Source: Zeus faber
Lineage: Eukaryota > Chordata > Actinopteri > Zeiformes > Zeidae
Assembly: GCA_960531495.1 (NCBI GenBank)
Contig: OY482846.1
Coordinates: forward strand, 49,852,361-49,916,360
Direction of reading: 5' to 3'
DNA: 64,000 nucleotides
The notes under the pieces were generated by a model. The model worked only from the letters and a program-made list of their open reading frames with translations. It was not told the DNA's origin and did no database searches. Each line of letters opens with the position of its first letter. Within the stretch, counting starts at the first letter, position 1. The translations under genes and the position numbers were made by a program. This document shows positions 1 through 11,424 of the stretch, in pieces.

Positions 1-430
1 TCCAGAGACACACAGGGGTTCGTGCCAGGTCCCCGAGGTGCTTGAAGTGCTTGAATTTCGTCCTGAGAAATGGAAGGCGCTGGAACACCACGAAAATAGC
101 CCCCTGTTGTGCTGAAGGGCTTGAACGAGTCCTGGTGGGGTTGCCCTGCTTTTGTTATTCAGATGGTAACGTGACAGCAGCAGGATCCCTCTGATGAGAC
201 GGGAAATCAAATCAAATGGGATCAGGCATCGCTGGAAATAATCAATCAATGATATGTTGATAAACTTAAACGACTGAGAGACAACGAGGTTAAGATGATA
301 TTCTTCAATTAATAACGATCACATTGAAAATGGATGATATTTGTGTTGCATGAAGAAAATGAAAAAATGGTGCTTTTAAAAAAAAAAAAAGGGTCCTTGA
401 AAGTCCCCGAACTTGGTTTTGTGACGGCAG
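1..430. other. Non-coding left edge, nothing recognised
   Basis: I see no supported gene or RNA here. Around 30-130 and again near 391-415 there are phrases built on 'cttgaa' (for example GTCCTTGAAAGTCC) that recur in fish interspersed repeats, so part of this may be an old diverged repeat, but I cannot name a family. A run of A residues lies near 378-390. The reading frames that cross the segment are short or run into GC-rich DNA and show no protein family resemblance. Confidence 0.5.
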
Positions 431-800
431 AACGAGGCCCGCGTCTCACCTCCCCCCCGCTGCATCCACCTCTAGGCCGCTCCCCTCTGAGCCGGTGACT
501 CATCCCCAACCCGATCCGGCGGTGACGTAGTTCCCCACCGCCGGCGGAGGACGCCGGCGAGGGTGTGCGTTTCGCCCAGGCCGGGGAAAAAAGACGACAC
601 CTCGGGAACGGTTTGCGCGGCGGCAGAGGGCCACACGCCGGTGCGTGCGGAGTAGGTGCGGCGGGGGGGACGCGTGAGGGAGGTGTTTCCTGCTGCAACC
701 AACTCCCCCCCCCCCCTTCTCTGCCTTCCCATGAATCCACCCGTGACCGCCTACTCTGTGGCCTCTGAACATTCGTGTCCCTGTGAATATCCGGTTCCTT
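430..800. promoter_or_regulatory. GC-rich, CpG-containing stretch (possible CpG island)
   Basis: The segment is clearly richer in G, C and CpG than the sequence on either side, with runs of C near 453-459 and 706-716 and repeated CCGGCG/CGCCGG words. In vertebrates such islands often mark promoters, but I find no start exon on either strand, so the promoter role is inferred. Several overlapping open frames exist only because GC-rich DNA has few stops; none resembles a protein family. Confidence 0.35.
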
Positions 801-850
801 CCAAAACACCGCCCCGGTGACGATATCGACAGTCTACGCTGCGTCACCGT

Positions 851-880
851 GTCACTTCCTGTCACTTCCTGTCACTTCCT
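851..880 (-). promoter_or_regulatory. Three tandem ETS-type sites (GTCACTTCCT x3)
   Basis: The 10-mer GTCACTTCCT occurs three times in immediate succession. On the minus strand each copy reads AGGAAGTGAC, so each contains GGAAGT, the core bound by ETS-family factors (GABPA, PU.1 and relatives). The exact 10-bp spacing puts all three on the same helical face. The motif match is direct; binding is inferred. It lies just 3' of the GC-rich stretch. Confidence 0.4.
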
Positions 881-899
881 GCGTGTTTCCCAGCGATGG

Positions 900-1730
900 A
901 AACAGCCACGGAGGAGCACATCAGAACATAGATAGAAGTAGCAGCCAGATCAAGCCTCCAGTATGGGATGTCTTTCATCAAATAAACACATGGATTACCA
1001 CTTTAAACCAGGCCTCCAGTCGTCGTGCAGCAGCAGTGACTTGATTGGACGACGCCCACTTTTCTGACTGGTTCCCGGAGGTTTTGGGGCGGAGCTGGAT
1101 GATTTGATTCCACTTCCCCTCCGACCTGGAACCGACCACGGAGCCCCGCGTGTTTTGTCGGCTTGTGGCGGCGTCTCCGGCCTTTGCTTCCAGAAGCTTT
1201 GCCAGAAGTGAATGTGCAGCTCCAGCGGGGGGCCCCACGCCGACCTCGTGGCCCGGGGGGGAACCTCGCTGAACGGCGACTGGAGCCCAGGGGCCGCAGA
1301 GGGAGGCGTGCGACGCCGCCTCGGCTCACGGGCCCCTTCTCCTCCCGGGAAAGATGTTTGTGACGCCAGTACAAACAGGTTCAGCCTCGTAGCGTCTGAT
1401 GCGTGGTGGTGTCCGCGGTCACGGGTGGAGACTCGAGAGGACGCCGGGGACCCCCAGGGGCCCTGGACAGAAACAGTACTGAGTCCAGGAGAAAGGGATT
1501 TACACCCAGGACCGGCCCCTACGTTGATGGGGCCCTAAGTGGTGGGACGTGGGGGGCTGGCAGAAAGCCACATTCACCGTGTGGCCCCCACCCTGATAGT
1601 GTGGCCCCCCACCCTGGCGGTTGTGGCCCTAAACAACCACATCGAGTGTTGATGCCACGGCCCCCCTGTTTGGACCACACTTGGAAACCTAATGTTCAGA
1701 CATCTTGACATGATGGATGCTTGTGTATAA
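900..1730. other. Non-coding, no gene recognised
   Basis: The interval is moderately GC-rich with a CpG-dense part at about 1140-1350. Open frames on both strands are under 130 residues, overlap each other and resemble nothing I know. I see no splice-site-bounded exon with protein-like composition. Confidence 0.5.
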
Positions 1731-1731
1731 C

Positions 1732-1735
<4 letters not shown>

Positions 1736-1784
<49 letters not shown>

Positions 1785-1852
1785 TGCAGACATAAATACA
1801 CACTTTCTTTACACTAAATATGTATGTGTGTGTGTGCGTGTGTGTGTGTGTG
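1736..1852. repeat. (CA)n and (TG)n tracts facing each other
   Basis: A (CA)n run at 1736-1780 is followed about 40 bp later by a (TG)n run at 1821-1852. The bases bordering the gap also match in inverted orientation: CACACATACAT on the left pairs with ATGTATGTGTG on the right. The two tracts can therefore fold as one long stem with a loop of roughly 35-40 nt. Protein frames through the tracts are artefacts of dinucleotide repeats. Confidence 0.9.
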
Positions 1853-1960
1853 GGTTTGGGGGCAAATTTGTAATTTCTTTGCAAATACTTTGTCGCGTGG
1901 CAACAGGTTTTAGGAGACACAGAATCAATGAGATCAATGAACAATTCATGTGGTTATTGA

Positions 1961-2276
1961 TGACGTCATTCTGTTGAGAACGTTTCATCGGCGCTCAAAG
2001 CGGCTCTGCAGCACGTGGTGCTATTTAAAAAGCAGCCCTGAACAGGACTCTCAGAGACGGACGTCATAGACGTGTCACTCCCGTTGGAATCGACGTCATT
2101 GAGCATGCGCGCGCGCGCCGCAGAATCCCTCAGACGTTTGCTTTCGTCGCCACCGCGCGGTGAGACGACGTCACTGCAGACGCGTCGGACCACCACAGCC
2201 TGACGCGCCCAGCCCAAAGCAGCTGCTACTGACGTCAACCGATCAGCTGTGCGTGCGCTGCTCCATGATGACGTCA
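1961..2276. promoter_or_regulatory. Cluster of CRE/ATF palindromes
   Basis: The full palindrome TGACGTCA occurs at 1961-1968, 2230-2237 and 2269-2276. The seven-base core GACGTCA occurs again at 2060-2066, 2092-2098 and 2167-2173, making six cores in 316 bp. TGACGTCA is the consensus CREB/ATF/AP-1-like bZIP site. A CATGCGCGCGCGCG run at about 2104-2117 resembles an NRF1-type site and could adopt Z-DNA. No coding exon is visible nearby, so which transcript it would serve is unknown. Confidence 0.5.
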
Positions 2277-2299
2277 TCACCTGTTTGTACTCTTCTCTG

Positions 2300-3200
2300 T
2301 CCTTTTGGGTTTGTTTTTGTTGTTTTTTTGACGTTGTTTTTCTGGGCTTGAAGGTTTGTTGTTTTTCTTGGGCCTCGTTCAAATGTTGCTTTTATCATTT
2401 GTGACACGTTACCGTTGAGAACCACTTCCCTTCCGCTGCAGATGTTCTAACCCTGCTGTGAAGAACAGTTAAACCACATTTTGTTTGAAAACTATTTTCT
2501 TGTAATTGCCGCAGTGCGTCCACGGCGTAATGTTGGCAAGTAGGAAGCGATGCAGCTTCCCGTTTCTAGTCTTTATATTGATGATGTCGCTGAAACGGTC
2601 CCTGAGACTGTGAGGATCCGGTGAAAATGCTGATGTTATGTTTTTGATGAGGAGACGCGGCAGCAGAGCAGCACGTTCCTCAGCAGCAGAACGCTCTGCA
2701 CGCTGTGAGCCTACACACAATGAAGGACAACTTTCAACCCCTTCAAAGACAAACAGCTGATCCTGGGAGCCGCCACCGCCGGGGCCGCAGGGGCCGCAGG
2801 GGCCGCAGGGGCCGGAGCCAACGTCCCAGAGCATTCCATGCAGAACATCAATATCACAAAGTACTACACAACACAATACGTCAGAACAACTGCACCCAAG
2901 CAGGAGACGCCCGCCCTGTTCTGGCTGCATTATGGGATGTTTCCTGTCGTCACGTCACTCAGGATCGACTGCTTCATGTGGAGTGAGACAGATGAAAGAT
3001 GAAAAAGATGAAAAATATTAAAAATATTTAAAGATTAAAAAGGTTATTTTGTTACTTTGTTATTTTGTCTTGTTAATCTAAAGGGATGAACCAGTAGACG
3101 TCAGCAAACTCCTAAATGGGGTGAGGGGCCCCTGAGGCCCCTGAAAGGACAGGTTCTCTACTTTCCAACCCAGGTCTCACCTAATGTAACTATACATCTA
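2300..3200. other. Non-coding, with a short 9-bp GC tandem repeat
   Basis: No gene recognised. A GGGGCCGCA 9-mer is repeated three to four times at about 2779-2813. An AT-rich purine patch lies at about 2990-3050. Small frames on both strands here have no family resemblance. Confidence 0.5.
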
Positions 3201-3211
3201 AGAACTTCTGT

Positions 3212-3238
3212 CCGTCTGTCTGTCTGTCTGTCCTTCTG
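3212..3238. repeat. (GTCT)n microsatellite
   Basis: GTCT/CTGT tetranucleotides repeat in tandem (gtccgtctgtctgtctgtct), ending in a slightly degenerate CCTTCTGTC. Confidence 0.8.
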
Positions 3239-3387
3239 TCATCTCGACAGCTGTTCATCCACTTCCACTTGGCAGGTGTGGCGCTGGGGCCCAACACGAC
3301 TCGTGTACCGTGACATCAATAAACAACAAGCAGAACAGCGAGCGGCTCGGCTCTGCGCAGCAGGCCAACCATTCTGAGCGGGGCGGA

Positions 3388-3757
3388 GCGGGTCGACTTG
3401 TGACATCGTCATCCAGTTCCACTAAGCAGGGCGACTTGTGACATCATCATCCAGTTCCACTAAGCGGGGCAACTTGTGACATCATCATCCAGTTCCACTC
3501 AGCGGGGCGACTTGTGACATCATCATCCAGTTCCACTCAGCGGGGCGACTTGTGACATCATCATCCAGTTCCACTCAGCGGGGCGACTTGTGACAACATC
3601 ATCCAGTTCCACTAAGCGGGGCGACTTGTGACATCATCATCCAGTTCCACTCAGCTGGGCGACTTGTGACATCATCATCCAGTTCCACTCAGCGGGGCGA
3701 CTTGTGACATCATCATCCAGTTCCACTAAGCGGGGCGATTTGTGACATCATCATCCA
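3388..3757. repeat. 38-bp minisatellite, about 10 copies
   Basis: The word (G/A)ACTTGTGACATCATCATCC recurs at 3395, 3433, 3471, 3509, 3547, 3585, 3623, 3661, 3699 and 3737, exactly 38 bp apart. Copies differ by single substitutions (CGTC for CATC, AACATC for ATCATC, CTAA versus CTCA before GCGGGGC). There are no unique spacers between copies, so this is an ordinary tandem repeat and not a CRISPR-like array. The conserved GACATCATCAT is close to an ATF half-site, but function is unsupported. Confidence 0.95.
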
Positions 3758-3932
3758 ATATGATGTATGCAGTAGGTGCAGGGCGTGGCTCTGGGGGACA
3801 TTTCGCCACAGGACACGGTGCAAGCTGCCAGTGGCATAACCAGTCGGCACCGGGCCCCGACGCAAGATGCTCAAAGTGGCTCCCATCACAACGCAACATC
3901 ATGTTCCACTTGCTATTCAGTCTGTGGCCGGA

Positions 3933-4153
3933 CCTTCTCCTCCTCCTCCTCCTCCCTCTCCTCCTCCTCCTCCCTCTCCTCTTCCCTCTCTCCTCCTCCT
4001 CCTCCTCCCTCTCTCCTCCTCCTCCTCCTCCTCCCTCTCTCCTCCTCCTCCTCCTCCTCCTCCCTCTCTCCTCCTCCTCCTCCCTCTCTCCTCCTCCTCC
4101 TCCTCCTCCTCCCTCTCTCCTCCTCCTCCTCCTCCTCCTCCCTCTCCTCCTCC
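3933..4153 (+). repeat. 221-bp pure polypyrimidine (CTC/CCT) tract
   Basis: Every base between 3933 and 4153 on the + strand is C or T, made of CTC triplets broken by CCCTCTC motifs. Long mirror-like homopyrimidine tracts can form triplex (H-DNA) structures. The Ser/Leu/Pro-rich and Glu/Arg/Gly-rich reading frames here are low-complexity artefacts. Confidence 0.95.
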
Positions 4154-4263
4154 ACTCTTCCTTCAGTATGTATTGTTCCGTTACAACAGCAGCCTCGTTC
4201 ACTAATTAACGTACCTCACAAGATTTGTGATCAGGTTCTCGTAAAGGATTTGTTTTTATAAAA

Positions 4264-4308
4264 CATTACGTTGTTACGGTAACATGACGTAATGTCAGCA
4301 GCCAATCA
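4264..4308. promoter_or_regulatory. Imperfect palindrome followed by a CCAAT motif
   Basis: CATTACGT at 4264-4271 is matched by ACGTAATG at 4287-4294, and the centre TGTTACGGTAACA is itself nearly palindromic. The right arm contains TGACGTAA, a bZIP-type half-site. A CCAATCA (NF-Y type CCAAT) box follows at about 4302-4308. Together these could be a promoter fragment or terminal repeats of a small element. No transcript start can be seen. The feature ends about 160 bp before the first array spacer. Confidence 0.3.
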
Positions 4309-4464
4309 AAGAAGTGAAATCACGCAGCTTTGAAAGGAGCAGCAACAGTGAAATGTGCTGCACAGTCGATGCCGAAATGAAACGATCAGGAAAGCCAGCG
4401 CTGCGCCGCGCTTGACAAAATCTGGTGTGGGAGCATCATAACAGATGAGAACGTTTGGCTGAGA

Positions 4465-4688
4465 GCCTGCCTGCACGTAGACCTTATAAACAAAAACACA
4501 AGTCTTAAAACTATTCTGTTATAAAATTTGATGGTTACAGAGGAAATGTGAGACAAACACTTTAGGTGAAATAGAGTATTTAATCTGGTACAAGAGGAGC
4601 ATTTACAAAGCAATGACAACAACAACAACAACATGATGTTACCGAGGAAATGGTCAGTTCTGTCGAGACAGCTGAGCCTACTTAAGTT
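4465..4688. repeat. 224-bp array spacer, copy 1 (left founder copy)
   Basis: This is a non-satellite segment running from GCCTGCCTGCACGTAG to CTACTTAAGTT. It is AT-rich, with an ACA-triplet run near 4617-4633. It is preceded by single-copy flank (ggctgagagcctgcctg), whereas copies 2-4 are preceded by satellite, so this is probably the ancestral copy. The first satellite units begin directly at its end (ttaag|ttgttcttacatg). No coding sense was found on either strand. Confidence 0.9.
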
Positions 4689-5757
4689 GTTCTTACATGT
4701 TGTTCTTACATGTTGTTCGTACATATTGTTCTTACATGTTGTTTGAACATGTTGTTCGTACATGTTGTTCGTACATGTTGTTCTTACATGTTGTTTTTAC
4801 ATGTTGTTCGTACATGTTGTTCGTACATGTTGTTCTTATATGTTTTTCTTACATGTTCGTACATGTTGTTCTTGCATGTTGTTCGTACATGTTGTTCTTA
4901 CATGTTGTTCGTACATGTTGTTCTTACATGTTGTTCTTGCATGTTGTTCGTACATGTTCTTCTTACATGTTCTTCTTACATGTTGTTTTTACATGTTTGT
5001 ACATGTTGTTCTTACATGTTGTTTTTACATGTTGTTCTTGCATGTTGTTTTTACATGTTGTTCGTACATGTTCTTCTTACATGTTCTTCTTACATGTTGT
5101 TTTTACATGTTTGTACATGTTGTTTTTACATGTTCTTACATGTTGTTCTTACATGTTGTTTTTACATGTTGTTCGTACATGTTGTTCATACATGTTGTTC
5201 TTACATGTTGTTTTTACATGTTGTTTTTACATGTTGTTCTTACATGTTGTTTTTACATGTTGTTTTTACATGTTGTTTTTACATGTTGTTCTTTCATGTT
5301 GTTCGTACATGTTGTTCTTACATGTTGTTCTTACATGTTGTTTTTACATGTTGTTCTTACATGTTGTTCGTACATGTTGTTCTTACATGTTGTTCTTACA
5401 TGTTGTTCTTACATGTTGTTCTTACATGTTGTTCTTACATGTTGTTTTTACATGTTGTTCTTACATGTTGTTCGTACATGTTGTTCTTACATGTTGTTCT
5501 TACATGTTGTTTTTACATGTTGTTCCAACATGTTTTTACATGTTGTTCTTACATGTTGTTCGTACATGTTGTTCTTACATGTTGTTTTTACATGTTGTTC
5601 TTACATGTTGTTTGTACATGTTGTTCTTACATGTTCTTGCATGTTGTTCTTGCATGTTGTTCTTACATGTTGTTCTTGCATGTTGTTCTTGCATGTTGTT
5701 CTTGCATGTTGTTCTTACATGTTCTTACATGTTGTTTGTACATGTTGGTTCTTACCT

Positions 5758-5981
5758 GCCTGCCTGCACGTAGACCTTATAAACAAAAACACAAGTCTTA
5801 AAACTATTCTGTTATAAAATTTGATGGTTACAGAGGAAATGTGAGACAAACACTTTAGGTGAAATAGAGTATTTAATCTGGTACAAGAGGAGCATTTACA
5901 AAGCAATGACAACAACAACAACAACATGATGTTACCGAGGAAATGGTCAGTTCTGTCGAGACAGCTGAGCCTACTTAAGTT
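5758..5981. repeat. 224-bp array spacer, copy 2
   Basis: This is a same-orientation copy of the spacer at 4465, beginning 1,293 bp after it and embedded in satellite on both sides. By eye it is identical to copy 1. The left junction is satellite (catgttggttcttac) running into CTGCCTGCCTGCACG. Confidence 0.95.
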
Positions 5982-6696
5982 GTTCTTACATGTTGTTCTT
6001 ACATGTTGTTTTTACATGTTGTTCGTACATGTTGTTCGTACATGTTGTTCTTATATGTTTTTCTTACATGTTCGTACATGATGTTCTTAGATGTTGTTTT
6101 TACATGTTGTTCTTGCATGTTGTTCGTACATGTTGTTCTTACATGTTGTTTTTACATGTTGTTCGTACATGTTGTTCTTACATGTTGTTCGTACATGTTG
6201 TTCTTAGATGTTGTTCTTACATGTTGTTCTTGCATGTTGTTCTTGCATGTTGTTCTTGCATGTTGTTCTTACATGTTGTTTTTACATGTTGTTCTTACAT
6301 GTTTTTACATGTTGTTCTTACATGTTGTTCTTACATGTTGTTCTTACATGTTGTTCTTACATGTTGTTCGTACATGTTCTTACATGTTGTTTTTACATGT
6401 TCTTACATGTTGTTCGTACATATTCTTACATGTTGTTTTTACATGTTGTTCCAACATGTTTTTACATGTTGTTCTTACATGTTGTTCGTACATGTTGTTC
6501 TTACATGTTGTTTTTACATGTTGTTCTTACATGTTGTTTGTACATGTTGTTCTTACATGTTCTTGCATGTTGTTCTTGCATGTTGTTCTTGCATGTTGTT
6601 CTTACATGTTGTTCTTGGATGTTGTTCTTGCATGTTGTTCTTGCATGTTGTTCTTACATGTTCTTACATGTTGTTTGTACATGTTGGTTCTTACCT

Positions 6697-6920
6697 GCCT
6701 GCCTGCACGTAGACCTTATAAACAAAAACACAAGTCTTAAAACTATTCTGTTATAAAATTTGATGGTTACAGAGGAAATGTGAGACAAACACTTTAGGTG
6801 AAATAGAGTATTTAATCTGGTACAAGAGGAGCATTTACAAAGCAATGTCAACAACAACAACAACATGATGTTACCGAGGAAATGGTCAGTTCTGTCGAGA
6901 CAGCTGAGCCTACTTAAGTT
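6697..6920. repeat. 224-bp array spacer, copy 3
   Basis: A third copy, 939 bp after copy 2. It differs by one visible base in the run before the ACA triplets (caatgtcaac here, caatgacaac in the others). Confidence 0.95.
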
Positions 6921-8247
6921 GTTCTTACATGTTGTTCTTACATGTTGTTTTTACATGTTGTTCGTACATGTTGTTCGTACATGTTGTTCTTATATGTTTT
7001 TCTTACATGTTCGTACATGTTGTTCTTAGATGTTGTTTTTACATGTTGTTCTTGTATGTTGTTCGTACATGTTGTTCTTACATGTTGTTTTTACATGTTG
7101 TTCGTACATGTTGTTCTTACATGTTGTTCGTACATGTTGTTCTTACATGTTGTTCTTGCATGTTGTTCGTACATGTTCTTCTTACATGTTCTTCTTACAT
7201 GTTGTTTTTACATGTTTGTACATGTTGTTCTTACATGTTGTTTTTACATGTTGTTCTTGCATGTTGTTTTTACATGTTGTTCGTACATGTTCTTCTTACA
7301 TGTTCTTCTTACATGTTGTTTTTACATGTTTGTACATGTTGTTTTTACATGTTCTTACATGTTGTTCTTACATGTTGTTTTTACATGTTGTTCGTACATG
7401 TTGTTCATACATGTTGTTCTTACATGTTGTTTTTACATGTTGTTTTTACATGTTGTTCTTTCATGTTGTTCGTACATGTTGTTCTTACATGTTGTTCTTA
7501 CATGTTGTTTTTACATGTTGTTCTTACATGTTGTTCGTACATGTTGTTCTTACATGTTGTTCTTACATGTTGTTCTTACATGTTGTTCTTACATGTTGTT
7601 CTTACATGTTGTTTTTACATGTTGTTCGTACATGTTGTTCGTACATGTTGTTCTTACATGTTGTTCTTACATGTTGTTTTTACATGTTGTTCTTGCATGT
7701 TGTTCTTGCATGTTGTTTTTACATGTTGTTCTTACATGTTCGTACATGTTGTTCTTAGATGTTGTTCTTAGATGTTGTTCTTACATGTTGTTCTTGCATG
7801 TTGTTCTTGCATGTTGTTCTTGCATGTTGTTCTTACATGTTGTTTTTACATGTTGTTCTTACATGTTTTTACATGTTGTTCTTACATGTTGTTCTTACAT
7901 GTTGTTCTTACATGTTGTTCGTACATGTTCTTACATGTTGTTTTTACATGTTCTTACATGTTGTTCGTACATATTCTTACATGTTGTTTTTACATGTTGT
8001 TCCAACATGTTTTTACATGTTGTTCTTACATGTTGTTCGTACATGTTGTTCTTACATGTTGTTTTTACATGTTGTTCTTACATGTTGTTTGTACATGTTG
8101 TTCTTACATGTTCTTGCATGTTGTTCTTGCATGTTGTTCTTGCATGTTGTTCTTACATGTTGTTCTTGCATGTTGTTCTTGCATGTTGTTCTTGCATGTT
8201 GTTCTTACATGTTCTTACATGTTGTTTGTACATGTTGGTTCTTACCT

Positions 8248-8471
8248 GCCTGCCTGCACGTAGACCTTATAAACAAAAACACAAGTCTTAAAACTATTCT
8301 GTTATAAAATTTGATGGTTACAGAGGAAATGTGAGACAAACACTTTAGGTGAAATAGAGTATTTAATCTGGTACAAGAGGAGCATTTACAAAGCAATGAC
8401 AACAACAACAACAACATGATGTTACCGAGGAAATGGTCAGTTCTGTCGAGACAGCTGAGCCTACTTAAGTT
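8248..8471. repeat. 224-bp array spacer, copy 4
   Basis: The fourth and last copy, 1,551 bp after copy 3. The remaining 41 kb of the array contains no spacer. The same array motifs flank copies 2, 3 and 4, so spacer plus satellite was duplicated as one unit, with different amounts of satellite kept. Confidence 0.95.
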
Positions 8472-11424
8472 GTTCTTACATGTTGTTCTTACATGTTGTT
8501 TTTACATGTTGTTCGTACATGTTGTTCGTACATGTTGTTCTTATATGTTTTTCTTACATGTTCGTACATGTTGTTCTTAGATGTTGTTTTTACATGTTGT
8601 TCTTGCATGTTGTTCGTACATGTTGTTCTTACATGTTGTTTTTACATGTTGTTCGTACATGTTCTTACATGTTGTTCGTACATGTTGTTCTTACATGTTG
8701 TTCTTGCATGTTGTTCGTACATGTTCTTCTTACATGTTCTTCTTACATGTTGTTTTTACATGTTGTTCGTACATGTTCTTCTTACATGTTCTTCTTACAT
8801 GTTGTTTTTACATGTTTGTACATGTTGTTTTTACATGTTCTTACATGTTGTTCTTACATGTTGTTTTTACATGTTGTTCGTACATGTTGTTCGTACATGT
8901 TGTTCTTACATGTTGTTTTTACATGTTGTTTTTACATGTTGTTCTTTCATGTTGTTCGTACATGTTGTTCTTACATGTTGTTCTTACATGTTGTTCTTAC
9001 ATGTTGTTCGTACATGTTGTTCTTACATGTTGTTCTTACATGTTGTTCTTACATGTTGTTCTTACATGTTGTTTTTACATGTTGTTCTTGCATGTTGTTC
9101 TTGCATGTTGTTTTTACATGTTGTTCTTACATGTTCGTACATGTTGTTCTTAGATGTTGTTCTTAGATGTTGTTCTTACATGTTGTTCTTGCATGTTGTT
9201 CTTGCATGTTGTTCTTGCATGTTGTTCTTACATGTTGTTTTTACATGTTGTTCTTACATGTTTTTACATGTTGTTCTTACATGTTTGTCTTACATGTTGT
9301 TCTTACATGTTGTTCGTACATGTTCTTACATGTTGTTTTTACATGTTCTTACATGTTGTTCGTACATATTCTTACATGTTGTTTTTACATGTTGTTCCAA
9401 CATGTTTTTACATGTTGTTCTTACATGTTGTTCGTACATGTTGTTCTTACATGTTGTTTTTACATGTTGTTTTTACATGTTGTTCTTGCATGTTGTTCTT
9501 GCATGTTGTTTTTACATGTTGTTCTTACATGTTCGTACATGTTGTTCTTAGATGTTGTTCTTAGATGTTGTTCTTACATGTTGTTCTTACATGTTGTTCT
9601 TGCATGTTGTTCTTACATGTTGTTTTTACATGTTGTTCTTACATGTTTTTACATGTTGTTCTTACATGTTGTTCGTACATGTTCTTACATGTTGTTTTTA
9701 CATGTTCTTACATGTTGTTCGTACATATTCTTACATGTTGTTTTTACATGTTGTTCCAACATGTTTTTACATGTTGTTCTTACATGTTGTTCGTACATGT
9801 TGTTCTTACATGTTGTTTTTACATGTTGTTTTTACATGTTGTTCTTACATGTTGTTCTTGCATGTTGTTTTTACCATTTGTTCGTACATGTTGTTCTTAC
9901 ATGTTGTTCGTACATGTTGTTCTTACATGTTGTTCTTGCATGTTGTTTTTACATGTTGTTCTTACATGTTCGTACATGTTGTTCTTAGATGTTGTTCTTA
10001 CATGTTGTTCTTACATGTTGTTCTTGCATGTTGTTTTTACATGTTCTTGCATGATGTTCTTGCATGTTGTTCTTGCATTTTGTTCTTACATGTTGTTTTT
10101 ACATGATGTTCGTACATGTTGTTTTTACATGTTGTTTTTACACGTTGTTCTTGCATGTTGTTCTTGCATGTTGTTCTTGCATGTTGTTCTTACATGTTCT
10201 TACATGTTTGTACATGTTGGTTCTTACATGTTGTTCGTACATGTTCTTACATGTTGTTTTTACATGTTCTTACATGTTGTTCTTGCATGTTGTTTTTACA
10301 TGTTCTTGCATGTTGTTCTTACATGTTGTTCTTACATGTTGTTCTTGCATGTTGTTCTTACATGTTGTTCTTACATGTTGTTCTTGCATGTTGTTCTTAC
10401 ATGTTGTTCTTAAATGTTGTTCGTACATGTTGTTCTTGCATGTTGTTCTTGCATGTTGTTCTTGCATGTTGTTCTTGCATGTTATTCTTACATGTTATTC
10501 TTACATGTTGTTCTTACATGTTGCTCTTACATGTTGTTCTTACATGTTGTTCTTGCATGTTGTTCTTGCATGTTGTTCTTGCATGTTATTCTTACATGTT
10601 ATTCTTACATCTTGTTCTTGCATGTTGCTCTTACATGTTGTTCTTGCATGTTGTTATTGCATGTTGTTTTGAAATGTTGTTTTGAAATGTTGTTCTTACA
10701 TGTTGTTCTTGCATGTTGTTTTGAAAAGTTTTGAAATGTTGTTCTTACATGTTTTTACATGTTGTTCTTACATGTTGTTTTTACATGTAGTTTGTACATG
10801 TTGTTTGTACATGTTGTTTGTACATGTTGTTTTTACATGTAGTTTGTACATGTAGTTTGTACATGTAGTTTGTACATGTTTGTACATGCTGTTTTTACAT
10901 GTTGTTCTTACATGTTTTTACATGTTGTTCTTACATGTTGGTCTTACATGTTGTTTTTACATGTTGTTTGTACATATTGTTTTTACATGTTCTTCTTACA
11001 TGTTGTTTTTACATGTTTGTACATGTTGTTCTTACATGTTGTTTTTACATGTTCTTCTTACATGTTTTTACATGTTGTTCTTACATGTTGTTCTTACATG
11101 TTTTTACATGTTGTTTGTACATGTTGTTCTTACATGTTGTTTTTACATGTTCTTCTTACATGTTGTTTTTACATGTTGTTCTTACATGTTGTTCTTACAT
11201 GTTTTTACATGTTGTTCTTGCATGTTGTTTTTACATGTTGTTTGTACATGTTGTTCTTACATGTTCTTACATGTTGTTCTTGCATGTTGTTCTTGCATGT
11301 TGTTCTTACATGTTGTTCTTGCATGTTGTTCTTGCACGTTGCTCTTGCATGTTGTTCTTGCATGTTGTTCTTGCATGTTGTTCTTACATGTTGTTCTTGC
11401 ATGTTGTTCTTGCACGTTGCTCTT

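Noticed and set aside
309-865. Overlapping frames of 86-166 codons in the GC-rich stretch.
   Set aside because: They start at GTG or other non-ATG codons, overlap on both strands and resemble no protein.
3388-3757. CRISPR-like regular array.
   Set aside because: There are no unique spacers; the 38-bp units are contiguous and the genome is a vertebrate.
3726-4209. Ser/Leu/Pro and Glu/Arg/Gly-rich reading frames.
   Set aside because: They are translations of the CTC polypyrimidine tract and its complement.
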